Positions 53,460 through 61,682 of a stretch of DNA of 64,000 nucleotides are shown here, in pieces. The notes beneath the pieces are model-generated. The model worked only from the letters and a program-made list of their open reading frames with translations, ran no database searches and had not been told where the DNA came from. The position numbers and the translations under genes are program-made. The stretch comes from Granulicella aggregans (lineage in GTDB: Bacteria > Acidobacteriota > Terriglobia > Terriglobales > Acidobacteriaceae). The stretch spans positions 930,001 to 994,000 of the forward strand of contig NZ_JACHIP010000001.1 of NCBI RefSeq assembly GCF_014203275.1. Direction: 5' to 3'. Every line of letters begins with the position of its first letter. Within the stretch, counting starts at the first letter, position 1.

Positions 53460-53580
53460 GGGATTCGAGTGAGGATAGCATGGGGATGGGCTATCGCAGG
53501 CGGGGCGAAGAGTTTTGAAGTTGCCTCTATACAATCGGAAAAGTAGACGAGCAATCAGACAGGCAAAGACGGAGGAAACC

Positions 53581-54702
53581 GTGATTATTGGCGTGCCGAA
53601 GGAAGTGAAAGACCACGAGACCCGGGTCGGGATAACCCCGGCGGGCGTGAAGGCGTTGACCGAGGCTGGTCACAAGGTTTTGGTGGAGCAGAATGCGGGC
53701 GCGCTGTCGGCGTTTGCGGACGAGGACTTCCAGGAGGCTGGCGCGGAGATCGTTGGCGGAGCGCCTGACGTGTGGGGCCTTGCCGACATGGTGGTCAAGG
53801 TCAAGGAGCCGGTCGAAAAGGAATACCGTAACTTTCGCGAAGGGCTCGTACTGTTTACCTACCTGCATCTTGCCCCGTTGCGTGGGCTGACCGATGCTCT
53901 CCTAGAAAAGAAGGTGACGGGCATAGCCTACGAGACGGTGCGCGACAAAGCGGGCACGCTTCCGCTGTTGACGCCGATGAGCGAAGTCGCGGGCAGAATG
54001 AGCGTGCAGGTGGGAGCGGCATATCTTGAGAAAGAACACGGCGGGCGCGGAGTTCTGCTCGGCGGCGTTCCGGGTGTGGCTCCGGGTAACGTTTGCATCA
54101 TCGGCGGTGGCATCGTGGGCACGAACGCTGCGAAGATCGCGCTGGGCATGGGAGCGAAGGTCACCCTGATCGACATGAATTTGAATCGGCTGCGAGAGCT
54201 GGATGACATCTTCGGCGGACGCCTCTATACGGTCTCGTCGAACAGCTACAACGTGGAAGCGGCGGTGCGCGAGGCTGATCTGGTGATCGGCGGCGTGCTG
54301 ATTCCGGGAGCAGCGGCACCGAAGATCGTGACCAAGGCGATGGTCGAGAAGATGAAGAAGGGTGCGGTCATCGTGGACGTTGCGATCGACCAGGGCGGCT
54401 GCATCGAGACGGCGCGTCCGACGACGCACAGCGATCCTTCGTACGAAGTCAACGGTGTGGTCCACTACTGCGTAACGAACATGCCTGCGGCAGTTCCTTA
54501 TACTTCGACACTGGCGCTGACCAACGCCACCTTTCCTTATGTGATGAAGCTGGCGAAGCTGGGGGCAAGGGCTGCAATCCACGAGGACGCGGGCATCGCC
54601 GAGGGCGTGAACACCTATCACGGCGTTCTGACCTACGAGGCGGTGGCCAAGGCCCAAGACCGGGAGTGGAAGCCGGTGGCTGGAGTGGATGTCTGGGATT
54701 AG
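53581..54702 (+). CDS. ald: Alanine dehydrogenase
   Basis: Interconverts alanine with pyruvate and ammonium using NAD. The 373-residue protein starts at GTG 53581 after GGAGGA and shows [13 protein letters not shown] at the N-terminus. The catalytic His/Lys region has YLHLAPL, the NAD-binding Rossmann segment is [21 protein letters not shown] (split [11 protein letters not shown]), and [18 protein letters not shown] is a family signature. Upstream codons from 53515 are non-coding in character. A hairpin follows the stop. The NtrY/NtrX pair downstream points to nitrogen regulation as a shared theme (inference). Confidence 0.95.
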   Translation: MIIGVPKEVKDHETRVGITPAGVKALTEAGHKVLVEQNAGALSAFADEDFQEAGAEIVGGAPDVWGLADMVVKVKEPVEKEYRNFREGLVLFTYLHLAPLRGLTDALLEKKVTGIAYETVRDKAGTLPLLTPMSEVAGRMSVQVGAAYLEKEHGGRGVLLGGVPGVAPGNVCIIGGGIVGTNAAKIALGMGAKVTLIDMNLNRLRELDDIFGGRLYTVSSNSYNVEAAVREADLVIGGVLIPGAAAPKIVTKAMVEKMKKGAVIVDVAIDQGGCIETARPTTHSDPSYEVNGVVHYCVTNMPAAVPYTSTLALTNATFPYVMKLAKLGARAAIHEDAGIAEGVNTYHGVLTYEAVAKAQDREWKPVAGVDVWD

Positions 54703-54713
54703 ACTGAACGAAT

Positions 54714-54747
54714 GAATCGGCATTAATGATTTGGATAAGGCCGATTC
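54714..54747 (+). terminator. Hairpin between ald and ntrY-like gene
   Basis: 8-bp stem GAATCGGC / GCCGATTC with an 18-base loop, 11 bases after the ald stop. No U-tract, so it may be a weak or Rho-dependent terminator. It could separate ald from the two-component genes. Confidence 0.45.
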
Positions 54748-54766
54748 TCCGGGGTGAAGACCAGCG

Positions 54767-57196
54767 ATGGCGACAGGCAACGTCCGGCGTAAAGCCGTCA
54801 TTATCGTGCTGGGCAGTGTGCTCGTGCTGCTGATTGCAACGGTAGCGACGCTGACGAACAACCTGAAGTTCATTAATCCATCGACGACCGAGGAGATCTT
54901 TGTCTTCACCGGCCTGTCGGCGGTCGTGTTTCTGGTCTTCGTGTTCGTGTTGCTTCTGCTGGGGCGCAACGTTCTGAAGTTGTATGCGGATCAGCGCAGC
55001 CGGGTGATGGGTAGCCGCCTGCGCACCCGGATGCTTTGGGGAGCGGTGTTAGTGAGCCTGCTGCCCATCGCGTTCATGTCGCTGTTCAATTTCGTGCTGA
55101 TGAACCGCGCCGTCGATCACTGGTTTTCGAAGCCTGTGACCGAGATGCGTGACGACAGCAACCAGATGGCATTGGAGCTCTCGCGTTACACGGCGGCAAA
55201 CGCCCGGGCAGAGGCGGACTCGATTGCAGCGTCCATCGGAGGTTCTCCATCGGGACTCGCGAGGGATCTTTCTCTGCAAGGCACAGAGCTTCGGCCGGTA
55301 CTTAGCCAGCACGAGATCACGCTGCAGGGCGGCTTCGCAATCGTTTACCGTGATGGCCGGGAGCTGGCTTCATTCCATGTTCCCGCTGAAAAGGGCGAGG
55401 CGACCGAGCTGAAGGTAAAGCCGTGGCCTTCCGGTCCAATCGATGAGGAAGAACAAGGGCACCCAGCGAGTGGCGGGGAACACGCTGCGAGCGATTCGGC
55501 GCGTGAGCGGACAGCCCCATCGGCGACACAACCGGCGACTGAAGCGACAATTCTTGCAGCGGCCCAGCGGACCGATCTTCCGCTCTTCAGCATTGGAAAT
55601 ACGGACTATGCTCTAGGCCTGGCGGGCATGAAGGAAGGCGGCTTGATCGTAGTAGGACTGCCGATGCCCTACGGTCTTGCTGCAACCGTGGCTCGACTGC
55701 GCGCGGACGCCGACGGCTACTGGACGCTATTTCGCGCGCGTCGACAGATTCGCGCCGTGTACATGCAGCTTCTATTGATGATCACCAGCCTCGCGCTCTT
55801 TGCTTCGAGCTGGCTGGCGCTGCATCTCTCGAAGCAGGTGACCAAGCCGGTAGAGGCGCTGGCTGATGCGATGGACCAAATCGCCGCAGGTGATTATGCC
55901 CACCGCGTGCAGGAGAGTGCGACCGAAGAGCTGGGCGACCTGGTGCACAGCTTCAACCGTATGGTGGGCGATCTCGAGAGCAGCCGGGCGCAGGTGCAGG
56001 AGTCGACGGTCCAGATCAGCGAGGCGAACGCGGCGCTTGAGGCACGGCGGAGCGAGCTGGAGACGATGCTGGAGACGATCCCGAATGGCGTGGCGACGCT
56101 CGATGCAGAACGAAGGATCGTGCTGGCCAACCGGGCTCTGAGCGAACTGATCGATCCCGGAGGCCAGCGGCCGTTCCTGGGGATGCGGATCGAAGAGGTC
56201 TTCCCTGCCGACGTGCTGGAGGTTCTGGACCGGCTGATGCGGCGGAGCCACCGGATGGGATCGGCATCGAGCGAACTGGAGATGACGGCAGCCAACCACG
56301 ACCGCGGCAACGGCAAGCTAAACCTGCTGGCTACGGTAGCTCTGCTGGAGGATGTGAGCGGCGGAGAGCGGTCGGTGCGCGGCTACGTTGTGGTGTTGGA
56401 AGATGCCACGGAGCTGTTGAACGCGCAGAAGCAGTCGGCGTGGAAGGAAGTCGCGCGGCGCGTAGCCCATGAGATCAAAAATCCTTTGACGCCGATCTCT
56501 CTTTCGGCTGAGCAAATTCATCGGCATATCGGTCGGCTGGGAGAGACGCTGGCCGGGCATCAGATCGTGTCGCCCTCGACTGACGTGATCAAGCGCTGCA
56601 GCGAGGTGATTACATCGTCGGTCGAGAGTATGCGGTCGCTGGTGGACCAGTTCGCGGCGCTCGCTGAGTTCCCCACCGCTCGACCTCGCCCTGCTGACCT
56701 GAACACCATCGTCGAGAACGCCCTGGCGATGTTCGCTGGGCGGATGCAGAATATCCGGCTGACACAACGTCTCGGCAAAAATCTCCCGTTGGTAATGGCC
56801 GATCCTGAGGCGTTGAAGCGGGCGCTGGGCAACCTCATCGACAACGCGGCAGAGGCGATGCAGGCGAGTCTGCTGCGCGAGATGCGGGTGACGACCGTGT
56901 TGCTCGAGAGCGGCATGGTGGAGTTGACGATTGCAGACACCGGCAGCGGGCTGACGGACGAGATGCGGGAACGGCTGTTTCTGCCGTATTTCTCTACCAA
57001 ACAACGCGGCACCGGTCTGGGCCTGGCGATTGCGGCGAAGATTGTGCAGGAACACCAGGGAAGCATCCGTGCGGAGAAGAACATCCCGGCGGGGGCGAAG
57101 TTCATTGTGGAACTGCGGGCGGCGACGGCAGGTGACGGCGACCCGGCGACGGTCGAGACAGAACAAGTGGAATCAGTTTCAGAGGTGCGGGTTTGA
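54767..57196 (+). CDS. ntrY: NtrY-like membrane sensor histidine kinase
   Basis: Sensor kinase of a two-component system. The 809-residue protein has two N-terminal TMs (~9-32, ~45-68) with a third at ~95-115 and a periplasmic region (~115-320). A TM (~325-345), a HAMP-like segment (LADAMDQIAAGDYAHRV) and a PAS-like region with coiled coil follow. Then come HisKA with the phosphorylatable His in RRVAHEIKNPLTPISLSAEQ and an HATPase with NLIDNAAEA, DTGSGL and GTGLGLAIA. The layout matches NtrY, not NtrB. The final codons overlap the TTG start of the regulator by four bases. Start ATG 54767. Confidence 0.9.
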   Translation: MATGNVRRKAVIIVLGSVLVLLIATVATLTNNLKFINPSTTEEIFVFTGLSAVVFLVFVFVLLLLGRNVLKLYADQRSRVMGSRLRTRMLWGAVLVSLLPIAFMSLFNFVLMNRAVDHWFSKPVTEMRDDSNQMALELSRYTAANARAEADSIAASIGGSPSGLARDLSLQGTELRPVLSQHEITLQGGFAIVYRDGRELASFHVPAEKGEATELKVKPWPSGPIDEEEQGHPASGGEHAASDSARERTAPSATQPATEATILAAAQRTDLPLFSIGNTDYALGLAGMKEGGLIVVGLPMPYGLAATVARLRADADGYWTLFRARRQIRAVYMQLLLMITSLALFASSWLALHLSKQVTKPVEALADAMDQIAAGDYAHRVQESATEELGDLVHSFNRMVGDLESSRAQVQESTVQISEANAALEARRSELETMLETIPNGVATLDAERRIVLANRALSELIDPGGQRPFLGMRIEEVFPADVLEVLDRLMRRSHRMGSASSELEMTAANHDRGNGKLNLLATVALLEDVSGGERSVRGYVVVLEDATELLNAQKQSAWKEVARRVAHEIKNPLTPISLSAEQIHRHIGRLGETLAGHQIVSPSTDVIKRCSEVITSSVESMRSLVDQFAALAEFPTARPRPADLNTIVENALAMFAGRMQNIRLTQRLGKNLPLVMADPEALKRALGNLIDNAAEAMQASLLREMRVTTVLLESGMVELTIADTGSGLTDEMRERLFLPYFSTKQRGTGLGLAIAAKIVQEHQGSIRAEKNIPAGAKFIVELRAATAGDGDPATVETEQVESVSEVRV

Positions 57197-58581
57197 ACCA
57201 TGTATTGATCGTCGACGACGAGCAGGAGATCCGCGAGTCGCTCGAGAGCATTCTGCGCGAAGAAGAGTACCTGGTGACTACAGCTGCGACGGCGACCGAG
57301 GCAATGGCTCTGTTAAGGGATGCTCCGTACGACGTGGTGCTGCTGGATGTTTGGCTGCCGGATCGCGATGGCCTCGACGCGTTGGGGGAGATTCGCAGCC
57401 TCGAGCATCCGCCTGAAGTAGTGATTATCTCAGGCCATGGGACCATCGAGGCGGCGGTGAAAGCGACCAAGCTGGGAGCTTACGACTTCCTGGAGAAGCC
57501 GCTATCGCTGGAGCGAACGCTGGTCGTGCTGAAGAACGCAACGCAGGCGCGGAAGCTGCGTGAAGACAACGCTGAGTTCGCGCGTCAGCTTGCCGTGAAG
57601 GGCACGGTGACCGGGCAGAGCGTGCCGATGAAGGCTCTACGGCAGCAGATCAAGCTGATGGCTCCGACGAACGGGCGGGTGTTGATCTATGGAGAGAGCG
57701 GGACGGGAAAAGAGCTAATCGGTCGGGCGATGCATGCCGAGAGCCTACGGAAAGATCGCGTCTTTGTGGAGCTGAACTGCGCGGCAATTCCCGAGGACTA
57801 CATCGAGACGGAGCTGTTTGGCTATCGCAATGGAGCGGGACCAGGTGGCGGTGCTCCAGGCAACGGCAGGCCGACGGAGAAGCGTGGGACGTTCGAGCGC
57901 GCGGACGGAGGGACGCTGTTTCTGGACGAGGTCGGCGACATGAGTCTGAAGACGCAAGCGAAGGTGCTCCGGGCGCTCGATGAACAGAGGTTCCTGCCAG
58001 TCGGGGCATCGCATCCGGTGCATGTCGATGTCCGGGTGATTGCGGCGACGAACAAGGATCTCGAAGAAGAGATTGCGCGAGGAAACTTTCGCGAGGACCT
58101 CTTCTACAGGCTGAACGTGATTCCCTTCTACGTGCCGCCTCTGCGTGATCGGAAGGAAGATATTCCGCTGCTGGTCAAGGAGTTTCTGCTTGAGTTCGGG
58201 CAGCAGTATGGGCGGGCGAGGGTGGAGATGAGCGACGACGCATTGGCCACTCTGAAGCAGTATCACTGGCCGGGGAACGTGCGCGAACTGCGGAATCTCG
58301 TCGAGCGGGTGCTGATTCTGAACCCGAAGATTCAGCGCCTCGATCGCAAGCATCTGCCGGCGCTGGTGTATCGCGAGGCGGGCAAGACTTCAAATGGCAA
58401 CGGGCGCGGCGAGGAGTTCGCGACACTGCTCGAGGCACGCGAGGCGTACGAGCGGGACTACATCCTGAAAAAGCTGGATGAGTGCCACGGCAACGTGAGC
58501 CGAGCAGCCGAAGGACTGGGGCTGGAGCGAAGTCATCTCTACCGGAAGATGAAGGCATTGGGCGTAACGGTGAAGGAGTAA
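57193..58581 (+). CDS. ntrX: NtrX-like response regulator lacking GAFTGA
   Basis: Response regulator with AAA+ domain. The 462-residue protein has a receiver (residues 1-120) with phospho-acceptor Asp52 in VVLLDVWLP and Lys102 in FLEKP. The AAA+ domain has Walker A GESGTGKE near 168, Walker B TLFLDEVGDM near 241, and ATNKDLEEEI (sensor I). A Fis-type HTH at the C-terminus contains LGLERSHLYRKMKALGV. The sigma-54-contacting loop, normally ELFGHxKGAFTGA, is here ELFGYRNGAGPGGG followed by a Gly/Pro/Asn stretch. It starts at TTG overlapping the ntrY stop, so the pair is one operon. Confidence 0.9.
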   Translation: MNHVLIVDDEQEIRESLESILREEEYLVTTAATATEAMALLRDAPYDVVLLDVWLPDRDGLDALGEIRSLEHPPEVVIISGHGTIEAAVKATKLGAYDFLEKPLSLERTLVVLKNATQARKLREDNAEFARQLAVKGTVTGQSVPMKALRQQIKLMAPTNGRVLIYGESGTGKELIGRAMHAESLRKDRVFVELNCAAIPEDYIETELFGYRNGAGPGGGAPGNGRPTEKRGTFERADGGTLFLDEVGDMSLKTQAKVLRALDEQRFLPVGASHPVHVDVRVIAATNKDLEEEIARGNFREDLFYRLNVIPFYVPPLRDRKEDIPLLVKEFLLEFGQQYGRARVEMSDDALATLKQYHWPGNVRELRNLVERVLILNPKIQRLDRKHLPALVYREAGKTSNGNGRGEEFATLLEAREAYERDYILKKLDECHGNVSRAAEGLGLERSHLYRKMKALGVTVKE

Positions 58582-58766
58582 CTACCTAATCTCGTTTTCG
58601 AGCTGAAGAAATAGTCTGCGTCTACGTGAACCGAATTCGCCTGCGTAACTCCGGCAACAAAGAGTTGGCCGCTGCTGGAAAGGTGCAGGTGGCCTAGGCG
58701 AGTATCACGGTGCGCTTGCCGCAGGTGGCAGCAAGGTGGAACGAGGCAGCCGCTCGCCGGGAACAA

Positions 58767-59306
58767 TCATCGCTGTCTGACATAGCGGAAGGTACGGGGT
58801 TCTGCGCCTGGACCCGAGACGGTGAAGTTGCAACGCTCCAGGATGCGAATAGATCCGAGGAGTTCGGGGTACGTGTGGGCGATCACGGTCGAAACGGCAT
58901 TCTGGGCTTCGATCCATGCCAGCATGGCCTTCGCGGCTTCGGTGGCGTAGCCGTGGAGGCGAAACTCGGGGAGGATGGCGTAGCCGAACTCGGCCTCGGA
59001 GCGGTTGGAGGGCCAGCGGAAGGCACCGGTGGTGCCAATCAAGACTGGCTTCTCTTGATCTTCAGAGCGGAGAAGGATGTAGCGGTGCCAGTCGATGTCT
59101 TCCGGATGTTCGGCGAAGGTGGAGAGGAGGAGCTCGAAGACGTGGGGCTCCCAGTCGGCATGGGGCCACTCGGCGGGAACGCGGCAGTTGAGGATGGAGG
59201 CGAGTGTGCCGTCGGCGGCTTGCTCGGAGCGCAGGGCCTCGGGGGTGATGGCTATGAGTTCAAGGCGTGGCGTGGTGATGGTTTCCGGCACGGAGTAATC
59301 GTACAT
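58767..59306 (-). CDS. RimJ/RimL-type GNAT acetyltransferase
   Basis: A 179-residue protein of the Acetyltransf_3 group. It starts at ATG 59306 with TITTPRLELIAIT, the usual family N-terminus. The acetyl-CoA region is FGYAILPEFRLHGYATEAAKAML, seen here in pieces FRLHGYATEA, and a late TYPELLGSIRILERCNF is typical for ribosomal-protein or small-molecule acetyltransferases. No target is implied by neighbours. The upstream in-frame ATG at 59357 lies in a repeat (family A) and is less likely. Confidence 0.82.
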   Translation of the reverse strand: MYDYSVPETITTPRLELIAITPEALRSEQAADGTLASILNCRVPAEWPHADWEPHVFELLLSTFAEHPEDIDWHRYILLRSEDQEKPVLIGTTGAFRWPSNRSEAEFGYAILPEFRLHGYATEAAKAMLAWIEAQNAVSTVIAHTYPELLGSIRILERCNFTVSGPGAEPRTFRYVRQR

Positions 59307-59346
59307 CCGGCGCAGGAGGAGAAGCGGTCTCGCTGCGCTCGATGCC

Positions 59347-59383
59347 CACCCATGCAATAAAGCTGCATGGATGGGGCACCCGA
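59347..59383. repeat. Copy of dispersed repeat family A, complete hairpin
   Basis: TGCCCACCCATGCA, loop ATAAAGC, TGCATGGATGGGGCA, then CCC. This is an imperfect ~13-bp stem with one bulge and one mismatch, the most complete copy. Related copies: 14053-14068, 35433-35449, 61625-61660. Confidence 0.65.
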
Positions 59384-59405
59384 TGTGGTGGAAGATTTGA
59401 CCTAT

Positions 59406-60341
59406 TCAGCCCTGAGTGGGAGGCGGCGGGCCACCTTCGCGGCGGGCCGGGGCTGGGGTGGCGGTTGGGTCGACGGCTACGACCATGTGGGCTTGCATGC
59501 CGGACTGCGGCTTGCCAGCTTCGAGAAACTTCAGGGTTGAGACGGAGGTGTCGCCGTGCTGGCCGTTGTAGACGCCATCCTCTGCGATGGTAGTGCGGTG
59601 GATCTTATGGCTGGCATAGGGCTCCTGCTTCATCAGGTCTAAAGAGACCTCTTCGGGGAAGAAGACCTGGCCGACGTGCGAGGTGTGGCCGACAAGATAG
59701 GTGCGATGGCTATCGGCGAGGCCGGTGTGACCGCCCAGACGAACCTTGAAGTGAACATGGTTGGTGCGGCCTTGATAGAAGCCGGGGAAGACGGTCTGGA
59801 AGCTGACGCGTCCTTCTGCGTCGGTAAACTGGATGCCGCGGAGAAAGGTGAGCTTATCGGTGGCTGGGGGACCTTGCATGCCGCCCATTCCATTAGGAGG
59901 AGGGCCGCCGGGGCCGTGGTCGCCGGGAGGTGGGCCGGGGTGGCTGGGATCGAAGCCCGGCGGAGGCCCGCCGGGGACACCCGGTCCACCAAATCCGCCG
60001 GGGCCGTCGCCGTCCATGGGGTTGTTCTTCGTGTAGCCCGCGTAGAGGCCGAGGGCGTCGCAGTGCCAGACGTCGATGGCGGCGTAAGGCAGCGGTTTGC
60101 AGGTGCGGCTGTCTAAGACGAGTAGATCGAGAGCCAGGGGAAAGCCTCCTTTGTTCTCGCGGATGTCGCGGCGAATCATTTCGTTGGCCACGTAGTAGGG
60201 CCCGACCTCCTGCTCGGCTTCTAGCTTGCAGACATCGGGTGCGGAGGCGAAGCCGAGGGCCCACGCGGCTCGTTGCAACTGCAGTGTGGTGGCGAGGCCT
60301 ACAGCTCCGCGGACGAATAACCGGCGAGATAGCTCGTTCAA
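59406..60341 (-). CDS. Tat-exported intradiol ring-cleavage dioxygenase-like protein
   Basis: Resembles the intradiol dioxygenase fold used for catechol cleavage. The 311-residue protein begins with a twin-arginine signal (SRRLFVRGAVGLAT), unusual for enzymes usually found in the cytoplasm. The core shows EVGPYYV, DLLVLDSRTCKPLPYAAIDVWHCDALGLYAGY with candidate iron-ligand Tyr residues, and NHVHFKV with a His-x-His. A ~60-residue Gly/Pro repeat (PGGPPPGFDPSHPGPP type) interrupts the domain at ~112-175, and the C-terminus is also Pro-rich. Start ATG 60341. Whether it cleaves catechols is not established. Confidence 0.75.
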   Translation of the reverse strand: MNELSRRLFVRGAVGLATTLQLQRAAWALGFASAPDVCKLEAEQEVGPYYVANEMIRRDIRENKGGFPLALDLLVLDSRTCKPLPYAAIDVWHCDALGLYAGYTKNNPMDGDGPGGFGGPGVPGGPPPGFDPSHPGPPPGDHGPGGPPPNGMGGMQGPPATDKLTFLRGIQFTDAEGRVSFQTVFPGFYQGRTNHVHFKVRLGGHTGLADSHRTYLVGHTSHVGQVFFPEEVSLDLMKQEPYASHKIHRTTIAEDGVYNGQHGDTSVSTLKFLEAGKPQSGMQAHMVVAVDPTATPAPARREGGPPPPTQG

Positions 60342-60431
60342 ATTTGGTTTCCTGGCGGCGGTAGCCGGTTTGTTTTTAGACGGCGGCTGCCGGTAAACGA
60401 TTGCCAGGAATGGCCAGGATAGGGGCGAAAC

Positions 60432-60463
60432 CAGATCCTCCGACTTCGTCGGAGGATGACAAG
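60432..60463. repeat. Copy of dispersed repeat family B
   Basis: ATCCTCCGA-CTTCG-TCGGAGGAT (9-bp stem, 60435-60457), then GACAAG, as in the copy at 23871-23897. Between the dioxygenase and era genes, both minus strand. Confidence 0.6.
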
Positions 60464-60489
60464 CTTTATGGGAGAGGCTTGCCGATGGG

Positions 60490-61587
60490 CTACTCTTCCG
60501 CAGCTTGTTTGGCGGCGATTTGTTCCAGCTGGCGGCGCCAGTCGAGGTCTTCCACGAAGGATTGCTTGCTGCGCCAGTCGTCCTGGACTTTGACGAAGAG
60601 TTCGAGGAAGACGCGGGTGCCGAGTAGCGATTCGATGTCCTTGCGGGCGGCGGTGCCGATCTCCTTGAGCATGGAGCCCTGCTTGCCGATGAGGATCGCC
60701 TTCTGGCCAGTGCGCTCGCAGAAGATGGCGGCGGCGATCTTGGTCAGTGGGAGCTTGGCTCCAGCGGGGCGCTTCTTGATCTTGCCCGTCTCAGTGAGTT
60801 CAGGAACAGGCTCTTCGAACTTTTCGACGACGACAGCGGTGGCGTAAGGGACCTCTTCGCCTGTCAGCAGCAGTATTTTCTCCCGGATTAGCTCGGCGAC
60901 GAGGAAGCGCTCGGGCTGGTCGGTGAGCTGGTGCTTGGGGAAGTAGCGTTGGCCTTCGGGGAGCTGGGCGACGACCTTGTCGAGAAGGAGGTCCAGGTTG
61001 ATCTTCTTGCGGGCGGAGATGGGGATGACTTCCGCGAAGTCATAGAGAGCAGACCAGTGCGCGATGAGCGGCATCACCTCGCCGGGGGAGATGGCATCGA
61101 TTTTATTGAGGAGCAAGAGGACCGGGCAGACCTTCGTCTCTTTGCTCAACCTTTGGATCAGCGAGAGGGCGAAGTTGTCTTCGGCGGCGGACTCCGCCAT
61201 GCGATTGGCGGTGAAGGGCTTAGGTGTTCCCTGCCCTTCCTTCTTTTCAGGCTGGGGCAGGCGGTGGGTGACGTCGACGATGAAGAGGACGCAGTCGCGG
61301 GATTCAAGCGCGTCGTAGACCTCCTGCATCATGCGCTTGTCGAGATGGGTCTCGGGCTTGTGGATGCCGGGGGTGTCGACGAGGACAATCTGGGCGGCGG
61401 GGTGGCCGGGCTCGCCCTTTGCCTTCTTCTTGAGCGGGACTTCGAGCACGCCGTGGATGCGGGTGCGCGTGGTCTGGGGCTTGTGCGTGACGATAGCGAG
61501 CTTCTGGCCGAGCAGCGCGTTAAGCAGCGTGGACTTGCCGGCGTTGGGGCGGCCGATGATGGAGACGAAACCGGAGCGAAAAGGCAT
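60490..61587 (-). CDS. era: Ribosome-assembly GTPase Era with insertions
   Basis: KH-domain GTPase for 16S rRNA maturation. It starts at ATG 61587 with MPFRSGFVSIIGRPNAGKST; G3 is DTPG (residue 71), G4 is NKID (residue 161), and the KH GxxG lies in LIGKQGSMLKEIG near residue 305. Era is usually ~300 residues; this is 365 because of polar Lys-rich insertions near residues 50-62 and 112-137 and a shorter one near 270. The upstream open frame overlaps repeat A copy 61625-61660 and is not used. Clustered with corC and ybeY on the minus strand, a familiar neighbourhood for era. Confidence 0.95.
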   Translation of the reverse strand: MPFRSGFVSIIGRPNAGKSTLLNALLGQKLAIVTHKPQTTRTRIHGVLEVPLKKKAKGEPGHPAAQIVLVDTPGIHKPETHLDKRMMQEVYDALESRDCVLFIVDVTHRLPQPEKKEGQGTPKPFTANRMAESAAEDNFALSLIQRLSKETKVCPVLLLLNKIDAISPGEVMPLIAHWSALYDFAEVIPISARKKINLDLLLDKVVAQLPEGQRYFPKHQLTDQPERFLVAELIREKILLLTGEEVPYATAVVVEKFEEPVPELTETGKIKKRPAGAKLPLTKIAAAIFCERTGQKAILIGKQGSMLKEIGTAARKDIESLLGTRVFLELFVKVQDDWRSKQSFVEDLDWRRQLEQIAAKQAAEE

Positions 61588-61624
61588 TCTTTCTATTATG
61601 CGCTGTGGGTGGGGTCGTGGCGGT

Positions 61625-61660
61625 CCCACGCATCACGATGAGGCCGTGATGCATGGGGCA
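61625..61660. repeat. Copy of dispersed repeat family A
   Basis: CCCACGCATCACG, loop ATGAGGC, CGTGATGCATGGGGCA. The arms pair over about 12 bases. In the gap between era and corC. Confidence 0.6.
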
Positions 61661-61682
61661 CAGATTTTGAACAACGCCGGGC

